From NCBI GenBank assembly GCA_017607445.1, contig JAEVHH010000005.1, positions 3,663,001 through 3,727,000 on the forward strand: a stretch of 64,000 bases of DNA. Direction: 5' to 3'. Positions 34,999-47,237 of the stretch are shown one piece after another. The position numbers were made by a program, and so were the translations under genes. The notes below the pieces were generated by a model, which was not told where the DNA came from, did no database searches, and saw only the letters and a program-made list of their open reading frames with translations. The stretch is from Histoplasma ohiense. Taxonomy: Eukaryota; Ascomycota; Eurotiomycetes; Onygenales; Ajellomycetaceae. Position 1 is the first letter of the stretch; the number at the start of each line of letters is the position of its first letter.

Positions 34999-37178
34999 CT
35001 ACCACCAGGAAGATGGACCGGTGGGGCCTGATGGGTTACCGTAGCCGCCTCCTCCATATCCACCACCGTAGCCGCCTCCATAACCACCAGAACCTCCGCC
35101 GTAGCCATAGGGACCACCAGCACCGGAATCACCATACCCGCCCCCGTAAGCAGGACGGCTGCCACCCATGCCACCACCGCCATAGCCACCGCCAGTGCGA
35201 CGAATGTCACGGGTCGAGCTTGATCCCCCACGGCCACGGCCACCACCGCGACCACCGCGGCCACCACCGCTGGAGCCGTAGTAGTTACCTTGACGGCCGA
35301 GTTTTTCTAAGAAGTCGGGCACTTCCTGGTTAGCGTCCTTGAGCAGGTCGACGAGGCTGCGGGCGATCTTGAAATTCTTGCTACGGCTGAAGAAAGCAGT
35401 GGAGATACCGGTGTTACCAGCACGGCCGGTACGACCGATGCGGTGAACGTAGTCATCGATTTCGTTCGGGAGGTCGTAGTTGATGACGTGGGTGACGTTA
35501 GGGATGTCAAGGCCACGGGCTGCGACAGCAGTGGCGACAAGAATAGGGCAGCGGCCTGTACGGAAGAGTTCAAGAGCACGCTCTCGCTCTCGCTGTGTGC
35601 GGTCGCCATGGATAGCGGTAGCTGGGAGACGGTGATCGAGCAAAAAGTCTGAAAGCATATCTGCCTGCCGCTTGGTCTCCACGAAAACGAGGGTGAGACC
35701 TGTAGAGTCGCTGCAGAGGATATCGAGCAGAGCGGAATCCTTGTCCTTATCGGATTCGCACTCGACAATGCGCTGGGTTATGTTCTCAGAGGTTGAGCCC
35801 ACACGACCGACGGAAAGAAAGATGTGATCCTTCAAGAATTCCTCTGCCAACTTCTGAATATCAGGGGGGAACGTAGCGGAAAACATGAGAGTTTGGCGCA
35901 TGTGCTTATCAGGCATATCGGAGCCTTGCACGATACGGCGGATCTGGGGTTCGAAGCCCATGTCCAACATACGGTCAGCCTCATCCAAGACCAAGTACTG
36001 GATGTGGGCCAGCGAGATACGACCGCGTTCCATCATATCGACGAGACGTCCCGGGGTGGCAACGAGCACATTGCAGCCCTGGTCAAGTTGGCGGAGTTGG
36101 TTTCCCATCTCAGCTCCTCCGTACACGACGCGAGGATGGAGGGCAGTGCGGTAACAGAACTTGCGAGCTTCATCATAGATTTGAGAAACAAGTTCACGGG
36201 TAGGTCCTAAGATCAGGGCAGTAGGGTATGCCTTTTGCTGACGACCTAATCCTCTGGCAGCTTCTGCTTCGGGTCCGCGTGTGTGGAGGCTTTGTGAGAG
36301 GATGGGGAAGAGGAAGCCACCAGTCTTTCCGGAGCCAGTTTGAGCACATGCCATCAGATCCCGACCACCCATGACAATGGGGATGGAGTATTTCTGAACA
36401 GGTGTGGGAACTGTGTAGCGGGCTAGCACAATATTCGAAAGCAAATGTTCATGCAATGGTGGATTCGTGAAGGCAGTAATGGACTCAGGCACGTCATGGC
36501 CACTAGCTTCGACAGGGATACTGTCATAGTTTGAAAAGTTGATGCCTGTGTGTTGTTTAGTGGGATCGTCAGCCTCGCCAAAAAGCTCGCGTTCGAGCCG
36601 TTTGTTCTCAGGGCCCTGTGCATGTTTTCCATTTTCGTCCCAGTATCCATGTCCACCAATTCCGCGCGTTCCTCCGCTTCTGCCGCCGCCATACGAAGAT
36701 CCTCTGAACGAGTTGGGACCCGGTTTTCCGTAGTCATTTGCGTTAAACTGACGGGGAGGAGCATTCCCCCAAGTAGTATTGCCGTTCATGGATGGGGGTC
36801 CAGCAGGAGCTCCTGGAGGGCGATCACGGGGTGTAAAGTTTTGGGCATTTGCCCAGTTAGGACCAGCACCTGGATGGGGACTAAAAAGAAGGCATATCTA
36901 TCGTCAGTAAAACAAGAAAAAAAAGGAAGATCAAGCAAAATCTAGGAGTAATATAACTGGATTAAGGAAACTTACCCAGCGTTGTTCGGAGCCCATGTGC
37001 TCGCGTTCAAGCCCGGGACACCTTGAGCAGGCCCGCTTCCATCAAGGCCCATGGGAGGACGAGCGACACTGCCGCGTAGATGGGGAGGGATATAAGCAGA
37101 TCGACCAGTGGTGTTGGGCCCAGCAGGGCGCTGAGAATCGTCGATCTTGAGAGAACCAATATTCAAGCCGTTTGCCAT
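34999..37178 (-). CDS. ded1: DEAD-box ATP-dependent RNA helicase Ded1
   Basis: Two exons, 36976-37178 and 34999-36880, with a GTAAGT/TTAG intron of 95 nt, giving 694 aa. Ded1 (DDX3) unwinds 5' leader structure during translation initiation and shuttles between nucleus and cytoplasm. Motifs: AYIPPHLR near the N-terminus (eIF4E-binding-like, typical of Ded1); Q-motif YTVPTPVQKYSIP; Walker A AQTGSGKT (247-254); PTRELVSQ; DEAD (367-370); SAT (402-404); ARGLDIP; HRIGRTGRAG (547-556). The C-terminal 110 residues are a Gly-Tyr-Arg low-complexity tail ending PSSWW, the classic Ded1 ending. The intron interrupts the N-terminal linker (NNAG/PHPGAGPNW). Confidence 0.97.
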
Positions 37179-39302
37179 GTTTGTGTTGGCTGAAAGCCGG
37201 TTTGAAGGTTGTTCTAGTTTTCTGTAGCGTAATATAAAATATGTTCTAAGTCAGTGGCGATCTCGACTCCGAAAGCGGAAAAAGCTCAGCGAAAAAGAAC
37301 AAAAGTTCACCAGACAAACACAACACATACCAAGGGTAAAATTAAGTAGTAGCAATCACAGAACACGCCAGCTCTCGACGTAGTTAGAAGAAAAAAATCA
37401 AGAGCGTGTTATCAAAAGGAAGGTCGAGATGAGCTTTTCGAGCGTTTCACTTCTGGGGTATATTATCAAAAGGAGAGAAAGGTAAAGAGACCGTCTTTTG
37501 TGGGCGAATATGATTAATATATTTGTTTCAGAAGTCTCTCACACACTCAAAATAAGTAGGTCCTGTGAGAAGTAGAATATGGAAGTAAATAAATTAAGAC
37601 CTGAAGACGAGATATCGTAGTTCGTTATAAGGAAACAATCTCTCAAGTCTAGAAGTCTATTCGTGGAGGATGATGTAAGCTGAGAAAACAACAGAAACAG
37701 GAAGAGAGAAAAGGGGAAGACAGATCGGATAGAAGAAAGAGAAGAAGGGGGAGGGATGTAAGTGAGACAGAATGGGAGTTGTGAGGGAGAAGAAGAAGAA
37801 GTTGAAGTTGGATGAATTTTTTTTCGTGTTGGTTGAGCCGCAACTAGGCTGGCTCTGGCCCTAATCCCAATCAGGAAACCCATGTTTTTTTTTTTTTTTT
37901 TTTCGCCTCCCAAAAACCGTATTGAAGCAACAAAGTCACTCGCCATACATTTTGTTGGTAGAGTGACCTGTTTTTAGTTTTTTTTCCTTCTCCTTTTCGT
38001 CCCAAAACCTTCTTCACCTTAGATTTCACCGCAAAACCCACACCAAGGGTAAACCCTCCGATCAAGTCCCAAGATTCGTTATCATAATCGTCCAGTTTCC
38101 CTCTGCCCCAAAGTCACCGTCCAGTACATTAGCCAGTTGCTCACTGCTCCTTCACGTCAAGCACAGTTCTGCATCAATCTTCGAGCCTGCCTGATGCTCC
38201 GAGAAAGAGCCAACCAACTATCAAGATTTCTAATTTTTTATCACTTTTGACGCCACCCTCGGGATCTCGAATTACTCTTAGAGCTAAGCCTTGGGGGTTT
38301 ATTCTATTTTCCGCCCTTCACAAGTTCATGTTAAAAATTGCAACTTTTTGCATGCCTGGGCACACGTGGCCGTATCTGCACAATCTATATTTTTTGAATT
38401 TCTTACGCCGTCGAGCCCTCCATTCCGTTGCTGGCCTACCACTAGCAACCTGGGTCAGAGGGTATATATCCCCAGCGTCATATTACTCGGAACTTGGGAT
38501 ATGAAAGGTGGTGAAAATTGCCCTCGCTTCTCCCTTTCTCCAATATTCCGCGGTATCCAGGGCTTTACTTCTGTGTTCCATGTGAAACGAGAAAGCAAAC
38601 GCGGATTAAAAAAAAAAAAGGGGGGGGTTGGAGAGAGAGGGAGATGTGGCGCAGGAAGTTACCAGGTCCTCAAATACTAGAAGCTTAATTTCTTAGCCTT
38701 CAGAAACCAGCGTGTTTTTTGCCGGTTTTGGGGGTTGGTCCAGGAAAATTTTTATGCCAGAATTTTGAAATGATGTCGATTGGATACCACATGGGTACCA
38801 TGATGCCAACCATATGTCGTTTGCATTGTGATCCATGTTTGGTTTGGATAGTTGATACCATGGTTGGAGTATACTACGTCTCGGGCCGAGTTGTGATCCC
38901 AACTATCTAAATTGTTATTCTCCAGCATCGAAGTCTCATATTGTTCGCACTTTTCAAACGAGAAATGTGCTATTAGGTGTTTCAAGGAACTCCACACGCT
39001 ATTCTACTCCAACAATGATGAAATACTGCGTGACCCGGTCGCATGATGTATGATTAGAAACGGGCTGGCAAAACTCTCTTTGCATAAGTGATAAAACTGG
39101 CTGGAACTTCGAGTGTCATGATAAAGGTTGAGTCCGACAAGGACTGTTGATTAACAGAACCAAAGATATAAAGCAATATCTCGAGAAAAGACAAAAAGCA
39201 AATAGGAGCGGTAGATCATTGTTCCAAAACATCGAAATCATGTAACGAATGCCTTTCCATGCTCAGAAATCATCCATATACCCCAGCTTCTATAAACTGA
39301 TC
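37179..39302. other. spacer between Ded1 and NmrA-like gene
   Basis: 2.1 kb. The first part is the Ded1 promoter and leader, rich in AG/CT words, with a T19 run (37885-37903). The rest shows no coding region that I recognise. Confidence 0.5.
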
Positions 39303-40570
39303 TTACTGCTTCACGGTCTTTTTGTTCTGCACCTCCGCAACGACGGCATCCACAATCCTCTGCAATTCCCACCCTTCCACCCCCACCAACTCGTTAGAAA
39401 CGATCCCCCTCTCATCAAAGTCCCCCTCAGACTCCACATCCAGAATATTCCGCACAATCATATGCGAAACACCACTGGCATCGCCCCTTGCGGCCTTTGC
39501 CTTGCCTTCCTCAAACAGCTGATCCAGGTCGGCATGGTTGAGCGGCCATGCAGAGCCTGTGGCTGTCTCCAGAGCGTTGAGTATCTCCGCGAAGGTCACG
39601 GTGACGTCGCGGATGGCGAGGACTCGGTTGGCTGTGTTTGGAGATATGGTGGGGGCGAGGGATTGTGAGATTGTGTGAGCGAGGAGGGGGAGGCGCGAGG
39701 TTGAGAAGGGGACGTTTTTGTACCTTTCGTCCCAGAAGGTTGTAGTTTTGTTGGCGATGTCGAAGCCGAGGAAGTCTGTTTTCAGGGTTCTGTAGACGCG
39801 CGAGTGATTGCGTAGAGTTTAGAGTTAGAGAAGGAGATATCGAAACGTGGAAATTATTTGTTAAACAAAATTGAAGATATAGTTATAGGGGAGACGGAAA
39901 ATCGTGTCTAGAATGAAAATGGCAATTTCGTTTGCAGGGCATTCAGAATTACGGGTACTTACTCATCCAAAAATGGTCCAGAAAGGAAAATCGTCCACTC
40001 GATCTTTTCCTGCTTCTCCAGGAGGTATTTTTGGACCTGGTCCTTCAGCACAAAAAACGGCACGCGCGAATGCGAGTTCTTATTCCGTGTTTCACTGCCA
40101 AAATCGCTCGGAATGAACCTCTTTACTCCTGCCTCGATTGCAGCATCAATTACCTTGGTCTGCTCGGGTACGGCGGCGCCTGCAATGGCTGATACAACCA
40201 CATCCTGGCCCTTTAGCGCTTGAACGAGGGAGCCGTGCGTGTAATCACTTTTGAGGCCTGTGACGCCTGCTGGTGGGCTGTAGCTGGATCCCTCCCGGGA
40301 GAGCGTTGACACAGAATATCCGTGCGGAGACTTGAGCAGCGCGGATACAATGGCAGACCTAGATCCACGGGGAAAGAGTTAGCCAGATGGGAGGGCGTAA
40401 GGAGTTGTTTCCGTATCGTCATAAGGTAGACTTAGATGTACCCTACTACCCCGCCTGCCTATTGGCCACAAATCAGTTATCTAATTCACACATGGTATAT
40501 GAGTATACGCTATGGCTGGATATAAGATACACACCGAAGCAACAACGACATTTTTGAATATGGTAGACAT
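39303..40570 (-). CDS. NmrA-like NAD(P)-binding protein (isoflavone-reductase-like)
   Basis: Four exons: 40535-40570, 40442-40458 (17 nt), 39963-40358 and 39303-39789, giving 311 aa, the usual size of this family. The first three exons together make the Rossmann strand and glycine loop VVVASAGGVVGSAIVSALL; each alone would lack it, which supports the microexon. Downstream are the family's KGQDVVVSAIAG, VIDAAIEAGVKRFIPSDFGS and a C-terminal half with FDIANKTTTFWDER. These are atypical short-chain dehydrogenases; members act as redox sensors (NmrA of nitrogen control) or reductases. Substrate and role are unknown here. Introns are GT-AG. Position next to a regulatory protein gene at 42.7 kb may be chance. 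Confidence 0.85.
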
Positions 40571-42698
40571 TTTGCAAGGTTTATCTCAGTACCGAAACCA
40601 GGAGATAGAGCCGCCAGCGAATGAAGACGAGGGTCCAATTGAAAGATATTATCAAATGAAATCGGTTTATATCGCACCTTTCGAGATAAGGTGGCCTGTC
40701 TTGAATCGAAGTTATCTGCTCTTTTCTTGATTTTAAAACTTCAAAGCCAGCTCAACGGATGCGGAATGGGCCTTTTATAGTAGAATGCATCTGTCCTTTT
40801 CGCGAGATGCCCTCACATGTTGGACTAGCATAACAAACGTATGTCGGCTAAGCTGTACCCATCATAAGCTACAAACATCTCATATCTCCAGAAGATTAAG
40901 GTTTAGACTCATGGCTTCTGGCGAATAGGAACGTTTGGAAGAAAATCATCTTATTCATTCAAGATTCAAATCTCGGGGTTCAAGATCGAGAAGGTGTCCC
41001 CGGTGCCAGGGAGGAAGGGAACCTACGCAAGAGCAGGCTTATAAATCGGAAAGATTGGTAATTCTGGAATCGGTCTTTTATTTTCTGGGTTCGGAAACCG
41101 AGCAGAGTCGGGAATTTATGTTTGGATCTGGCCAAAAGGATGGTAGTCGACGATGTATGGAAGAAGAACAGTTGGTGGAGATAAACGGAGATAAAGGAAG
41201 CTCTGAGCTCATAATTTCGTGTGTGACAGAGAAGCGGAGTTAAGAGGAGCCCAAGTTCGTAAACCGACAGAGATACACATTTTGCAGGGAATCCTTGGAC
41301 TGTAGCGCTGTAAAACTGATCTGATAATTGATAATCGGGTTTCGTTGCTCCAAATTGCACATTTTTGGGTGCTCGGTCACTCCCTGAGCCATCCATAATA
41401 TTTGTTTTTTCAAACACTTCCTTCTGAGATTTACTCTCCATCCAAAACAACTGTGATAGTGTTCTGTGTTCAAGATTATCAATCACTCACTCAACCATCC
41501 TTCGCTTTCCAGTCCTTCATCTGTAAGAGTAAGTGAAAGGTGGTTGCGCCGGGGAGACACGACGAGCAGTTTTCACGGGCAGTCTGCTCTTTTATGGCTT
41601 CGCCTTTTGTAGAATTAAGAGCAGCTGTCAGCAATCTAGTGTTTTGTATATTGTCGGAACTGAATAAGTCCGAATATTGTCCCAATTGCTGAATATCGAT
41701 AAAATAAATTGAATTGATTATTCTAACTCCAATAATTACATGATAAACAGGCAGTATTTATAGGGAAAAGTATGCTTGCTTATATGAGAAAGATAATGCT
41801 AAGTATCAGCAAAGCATTGGTAAGTTTCATATGATGAGACATTCCAGGTTTCAAGTTGTTAAATCCTTGATTTGACATATATTTCTTCCCCATGGTGGTT
41901 CAGGATTGCCGTGGATATTATGTATATCATGTGACTAATTTCTCGGCATCCCGATACAACCATGAGGCTTTTTCCGCTAGACTGAAAGGGGAATTCACCT
42001 CAAATTCCGACATCTTCTCGCAGCCAGTGCTTTGACTCATGTCTACTATCCTTTCACTATTCAATTGTTTAATATACTGAATACTGTATGTATGTTAGTA
42101 CTCAAGACTCGCTTTCACTTTCTGCTATCTTTCATTGCCCATGGTGCATAAACTTGAAGCGGAACTATAAATATATATCCAGGAAAATTCTCGACGCGGT
42201 TCGGAACAATTCAAGCAGAGGCTTTGCCAAATGCATTCGCAAATTGAAATGGCATTACTCGTTCACAGGGAGATCAACGTGTGGTGACCGATTTCCTTTT
42301 TATCTCTCATTTGACCGAACTTAACAGCGTTACATGTTCGAGGTAATAACGAAGGCGACAACAGGTGTCTTGAAGTAGGGACCCCCTTTCGTCTATTAAT
42401 GGGGTATAATAATCAAGGCATTTTTCAAAGAAATATACAGGTACCTGAGAGACGAGATGTGGAAATGGGAAGGACCAGAAAGCAAAAACGGACCCGCCCG
42501 AAAATAGTAGAACACATGTCAGCAGCTCCCAAAAATAAAAAAACAGTGCCCCTTTCCAAATTCAAAACTGGGCAATACATAAATGTCCATTATAAATTGT
42601 CCGCCGAAATAGCATAGTCAACGGAAAATAAGGATCCGGCATGGGAAGAAATCCACACCAGATAGGGTTCCCAGTCTCTCCCGATCCACGCTCGTATA
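40571..42698. other. spacer between NmrA-like and transcription-factor genes
   Basis: 2.1 kb. It contains one longer minus-strand frame (40980-41486, 168 codons) that I cannot assign and otherwise AT-rich sequence. The left end should hold the NmrA-like gene promoter. Confidence 0.45.
40980..41486 (-). CDS. doubtful open reading frame, 168 aa
   Basis: An uninterrupted frame starting MIDNLEHRTLSQLFWMESKS. The first half has a mixed, protein-like composition; the second half is hydrophobic/basic without a recognised pattern. No domain, no signal peptide, no recognised relative, and no clear neighbour relationship. It may be a lineage-specific gene or chance. Confidence 0.15.
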   Translation of the reverse strand: MIDNLEHRTLSQLFWMESKSQKEVFEKTNIMDGSGSDRAPKNVQFGATKPDYQLSDQFYSATVQGFPAKCVSLSVYELGLLLTPLLCHTRNYELRASFISVYLHQLFFFHTSSTTILLARSKHKFPTLLGFRTQKIKDRFQNYQSFRFISLLLRRFPSSLAPGTPSRS

Positions 42699-45040
42699 TC
42701 AAATCAGCCAATCCCTTTCAGCAAGCGGAATTCCGCTCCCATTTCCAACCCTCCTGTGTTGGCTCTCAATATCACTCCAATTCCCAACACCCACCTCAAG
42801 CCACACCGCCATCCCACCCATATCACACACACAGTCCATCCACATAACCGTGATCATTACCGCCTTAAGCTGCTCCCAGCTCCGAACCCCAACAAACCTC
42901 ATCACATCCCTACATCGTTCTACATACCAGTCTTCACTTGGTGTATTCCTCGCCGCCATGGTTCCTAACATCGTTACCCACAGCAACATCTCCGCCGCTC
43001 CAGTCCAGCAGTGGTAATCACTACAGGAATCGTCGGGGGTGATGTTCTCGATGTCCGCGGCTACGAGCGCCGCTTTCAACATCCGACACAGGCGGGGAAA
43101 GGGTCGTTTGGCGGGTGGTAAGGGGAAAATCACTAGCATGCTGTATATCAACGCAGTGAGCCGGAGGGGTTCGTAGATTTTGTAGTTGTAGAGCTGCTGG
43201 CTTATTGAGGTAGGGCTGCTGGGACCGACAACTTCTGTTTCTTCCTTCAATTCGTGTATGGACTTCAGGCTCAAGAGCTCATATTGGACCCAGTTGCGCC
43301 GATCGGCAATTACGGCGAGGTCTAGATAGGGGAGGAGGCCCTGGCTGTGCAGGTTAACGACTGTGCTATAGTTCTGGATCTGGCGTAGGACGGTTGCTAG
43401 GGCTGTGGGGATGTGAGATCGTGCGAATATGTCGCCTGGGCTGGTGGTCTCAGTGCTACTGCTGGTGCTGATACCCTTGGCATTGTTACTACAATTGTTG
43501 CGGCGATAAGGGGCGGGGCTAGGTTGCATATTCGAGGCGGGATTTGTTATGTCAATAGGCATAGGGCAGGTATGTGAGGAGAGATTCGGCCACTTTGGCG
43601 TTTTGCCGGAGGTACTATCTGTAAAAATTGGAAAGAACGGGAGGCGGGGCTTCGCGAGATATTTGGTGGAGAGCATTATAGACGACCTATTGGATGGGAT
43701 GGTGAGACTCACATGCGCAATCAAAATGTAAAAGGAAACGAGTGTCGAGGGGAAGGGAATTTACTCACACTGAAAGGGTTTCTGCCAACCCTGGCAGTTT
43801 GAGCTGATCCAGACCGCCGCGCGTCTGGATCAGTGCAAGAAGTCCTTTGACGTGCTGGTCATTGAGTGATAGACCACCATACACTTGGAGCCATTGGAGA
43901 TTGCGCAAGGGGGCCTTGGGAGCTGGATCCATGTCAGATGTCCACTTGGAGTAGTCGGTCTTATTGAAAGCCATGCACAGAACTGCTAGGATAACTTCGT
44001 CAAGGGCGGTTTGTTGCGGGTCAAGCATCATTTTATTCAACTGCTTGATGGTCTCCGTCTCGCAAACAATCTGCTCTAACTTCTCCTCGCGCGTCTGAGG
44101 TGCTATTACTGCACTCTCCAGCCGTTGCCGAGTTTGCAAGTGGCCTGCGGCTCCGTACAAAAATGCTGTGAATAAGGCTGGATGACTCATTGCTCGGGGA
44201 AGCCAGGATTGCGCTACATCTTCTTGTGTCCATTTTTTGTTTCCAGCACCGAGTACAAGACCAGGCCAAAGATCAAAAATGGCTAAATTTGCCTTTGTCA
44301 GATATGAATTCATTTTGAATATACGACATGCTTTATAGGTCGTTTCCATGAAAAAAAAAAAAAAAAAGCAAAGGAAGAGAGATAAGCTTACCGTACCGCA
44401 TCAGCTTGCTAACTGAGGATCCTCCAAGCATGGAAGGAAATGTATTTGCTGGCTCCCCGATAAACGCCATGAGTTGGTTAAATGGACCGGGCATCGTATT
44501 CCTTTCGTCTGCGTATATAACTGCTGCTGATTCCATACTCGATTGGGCCAATTGGGTGTTCGAAGCAAACTTAGAGACTCCTCTATTGTTGTCAACTTCG
44601 TTATCTACGGGCTGTATCTCCCGAGAGGTTACCGTATCTTCATCATCAGAGGGAGACATATTGTATTCATCGGGAGGAGCAAGAGTTAATACAGGCTCCT
44701 CGCCCTCGGTGCCGTCCGATGATAATGGCCATGGCGTCTCCTTCGCTGCACCATACGAGGAGGTTGGAGCGATTAAAAGTTGATTTCGTGAGGGAACAGA
44801 TTTCGCCGTGCTAGAATTGGGGTTGTTGCCATCTGTGCGACTAGCCCGATGCTGACGCCAGATATATTTGCTGGCGTGCGAACGGATCACAGATCTGTTT
44901 TCGGACTTTTGAAATTCTGACGATGGATTGACGCTGACAAAGTGGAATACCTCACTGGGTTTCGCATCACTACCGGCTCCCGTTGAGGTTGCAGCGGCAC
45001 GGCGCTCCGATAGTCGACCTCTCCGAGTTCTGGGAGGCAT
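42699..45040 (-). CDS. fungal transcription-factor-domain protein lacking a zinc cluster (Fungal_trans_2-like)
   Basis: Three exons: 44392-45040, 43769-44330 and 42699-43686, closing in frame to 732 aa. The N-terminus MPPRTRRGRLSERRA is basic, followed by FHFVSVNPSSEFQKSENRSV and IRSHASKYIWRQHRA. This opening (FxFVxV then RSHA then a basic run) typifies a fungal group often labelled 'tachykinin family' that carries only the C-terminal transcription-factor domain. No Cys6 motif is seen in any exon. The C-terminal two thirds are alpha-helical, with LFTAFLYGAAGHLQTRQ and a WYVERCRDVMRF segment typical of the domain. It may be a regulator without its own DNA-binding module; target unknown. Introns of 61 and 82 nt are GT-AG; an A17 run lies inside the first. 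Confidence 0.8.
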
Positions 45041-47237
45041 AATTTGATGTTGGTTGGACTTTCCGTTACTTCTCTGCTATGATTTGTAGTTAGTCTTCAC
45101 ATTAAAGTCACAGATAACAGAATCTTGCTTAAACGGCCATTCAATGACAAGGTTCTCAGCGTACTTATATTACAGCGCGATGCGACCCATATCTCGCCCG
45201 AGAAGAGGGGGTAAAGTTTTGCTGTAAAACAAAAGTATGGCGAACCTCCACCCTCTCTCGATTCTGTTCCCGTTGATCTGTGGCTGCAAGGTTTGGCAAA
45301 GAGAGAGCTTGAGGGTATAAAAAGCCTGCCGCTCAGGACTCAATAATTTCCGTCCGCCCACTCGCTAATCGTCACTGTGATGTCAATGCATGGTCCGTAG
45401 ACGCAATTTGTTCCCCATGGGTTTGAAGTTAGTTGACCTTGCTCTATGAAAGCAAAATAAGCCTGGCTATTCCGGAAAAGGGGCAGTTGAAAGCTCAAAA
45501 AAAGAGGAATGATCCTAAAGGATAGTTCAAGTCGGCATATCTCCCATAAGCATGGAGACAAACGGCGACTGGCGGAATACTCGATCTATCTAATATTGAT
45601 TGATTAATAATGAACGATACAGCCCGCAGCACAAGAGGGAAAAATGGCCAGGGCTAAGATGAAGGGGCAGAATGAATGAATGAGATCGGGAGATTCTTGG
45701 GACAACAAATCTGTGTACCATTCGGCACATGCTGTTTCCTTTCCTTCTCTTTCCTTTCTTTTTTTTTTTTTTTTTTCGTTCTGCACTCTCCTGCACACGG
45801 CGCACGTCCGAGCAACAAAGACCCTGAAAGAACTGGAGAAGCGGAGAAGTCTGGAAAACCAGCGGCCCCAAGAGCGCCTCCAAGCCTCGATCAGTCGGCT
45901 CGACCAACCGTTGTGTGTTACAATATACGTAACATGGCTGTACATGAAAGTCTTCAGCAGAGTTCTCTCGAGATTCCTGGTTCGTGGGAATATTCGCGGC
46001 TCTCCCTGGCGGGTGGAAGCAATATTCGACCGCCTCCCAAAGCTAGACGCAGCGGACGTGCGGCCGATTCAACACATTAATACATAGTTAATAAGAGTAG
46101 ACAATCAGACTACCAGCAAGGGAGGTGCAGGCAGACGCTCTAAGAACTTAACCCGCCATCAATTGGATGAGCCAAAAGTCGACGGGCTTGAAATACGGCC
46201 GGGAGATAGATCAACCGCTCCAGCGGCCCATGCAACGGCATGTTGGATGGCTAAACTCAATTTTGGTCTAGATCCATGATGGATGAGTTCCTTTGTTTGC
46301 CATGACAGCAGCCAGTCGACCCTAGCGGTGTGTGGCTGTCGTTTGGGTGTCGGGGAAACTTCAAACTTCACTCGTTTGGACCAAGCTCGACCATTGACGA
46401 TCGAAATTGATCGAATCGGGGAAGAAGGCAGAGTCAACCGCCGCTAGTTTATCACGTTGGTGCCCTTCGCAGGCGGGCCAAACTGGCAACTAAGGGTTCC
46501 GGGGGGCTGGTAGAGTTTGCTCATCCCAACTTGGCGAAAGGTTTGGCTTGTAAACAACGGCAGCTAGTTAACTTAACCAACAGCACTGAAATCCTACTGA
46601 AATCCTTTGACTTTGCGTATTTCGTGAATCAAATTCATAACGCCATCAGATACAGAGAACACTTAAGGTGAGTTGTCTTCCTGCACATAGTGGGCAGTCT
46701 ATAATCGTGATAATGAGTGTTCCATATAACTGGTATCTATGAAAAATTGAATATCTTCAATACGACATCAAGAGTATATGTGTATGTGAATACAGAGAAT
46801 ATGCTAGTAGAAAGGATTTAAATGCAATAGACCATTTTAGTTGCAACTTGAAAAATCACTGAAAAATACGTCTTTATATCGCTGACTGGTATAAGAAATA
46901 AAATGTTATAGACGAAATTTAGACTAAATTGATATCATTATATTCTCCGTGTCTAGATATATTTAAATTCTTAAATTCTTATCTATATCTGATGTTGAAG
47001 ATATTCATGTTTTTGAGAATTGCAGTTTCAAGTACCATTTGTGTGAGATATCTGGGGGAATAAGTGAAGGCACGACGATAGTCTCTCTTCCAAGGCTATG
47101 TTCAGTGATAGTGATACATGTTGGCATGCCTAACGCTAGATCTATTTAAGCAGTGCTGCGCCCGCTAATACTAGTTGCAATGAATCAACCTTCCACCTCC
47201 ATCAATATATAATTTGTAATGATCTTAGAATGAATGC
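45041..47237. other. spacer with AT-rich island
   Basis: 2.2 kb. A T18 run lies near 45759-45776. Frames at 45676-46087 (+) run through this homopolymer and are not convincing. From about 46560 to 47230 base composition is strongly AT-rich, unlike the flanks. No gene is recognised. Confidence 0.45.

Noticed and set aside
45676..46087. Plus-strand frames of about 135 codons
   Set aside because: They run through an 18-T homopolymer (poly-Phe) and have no family resemblance.
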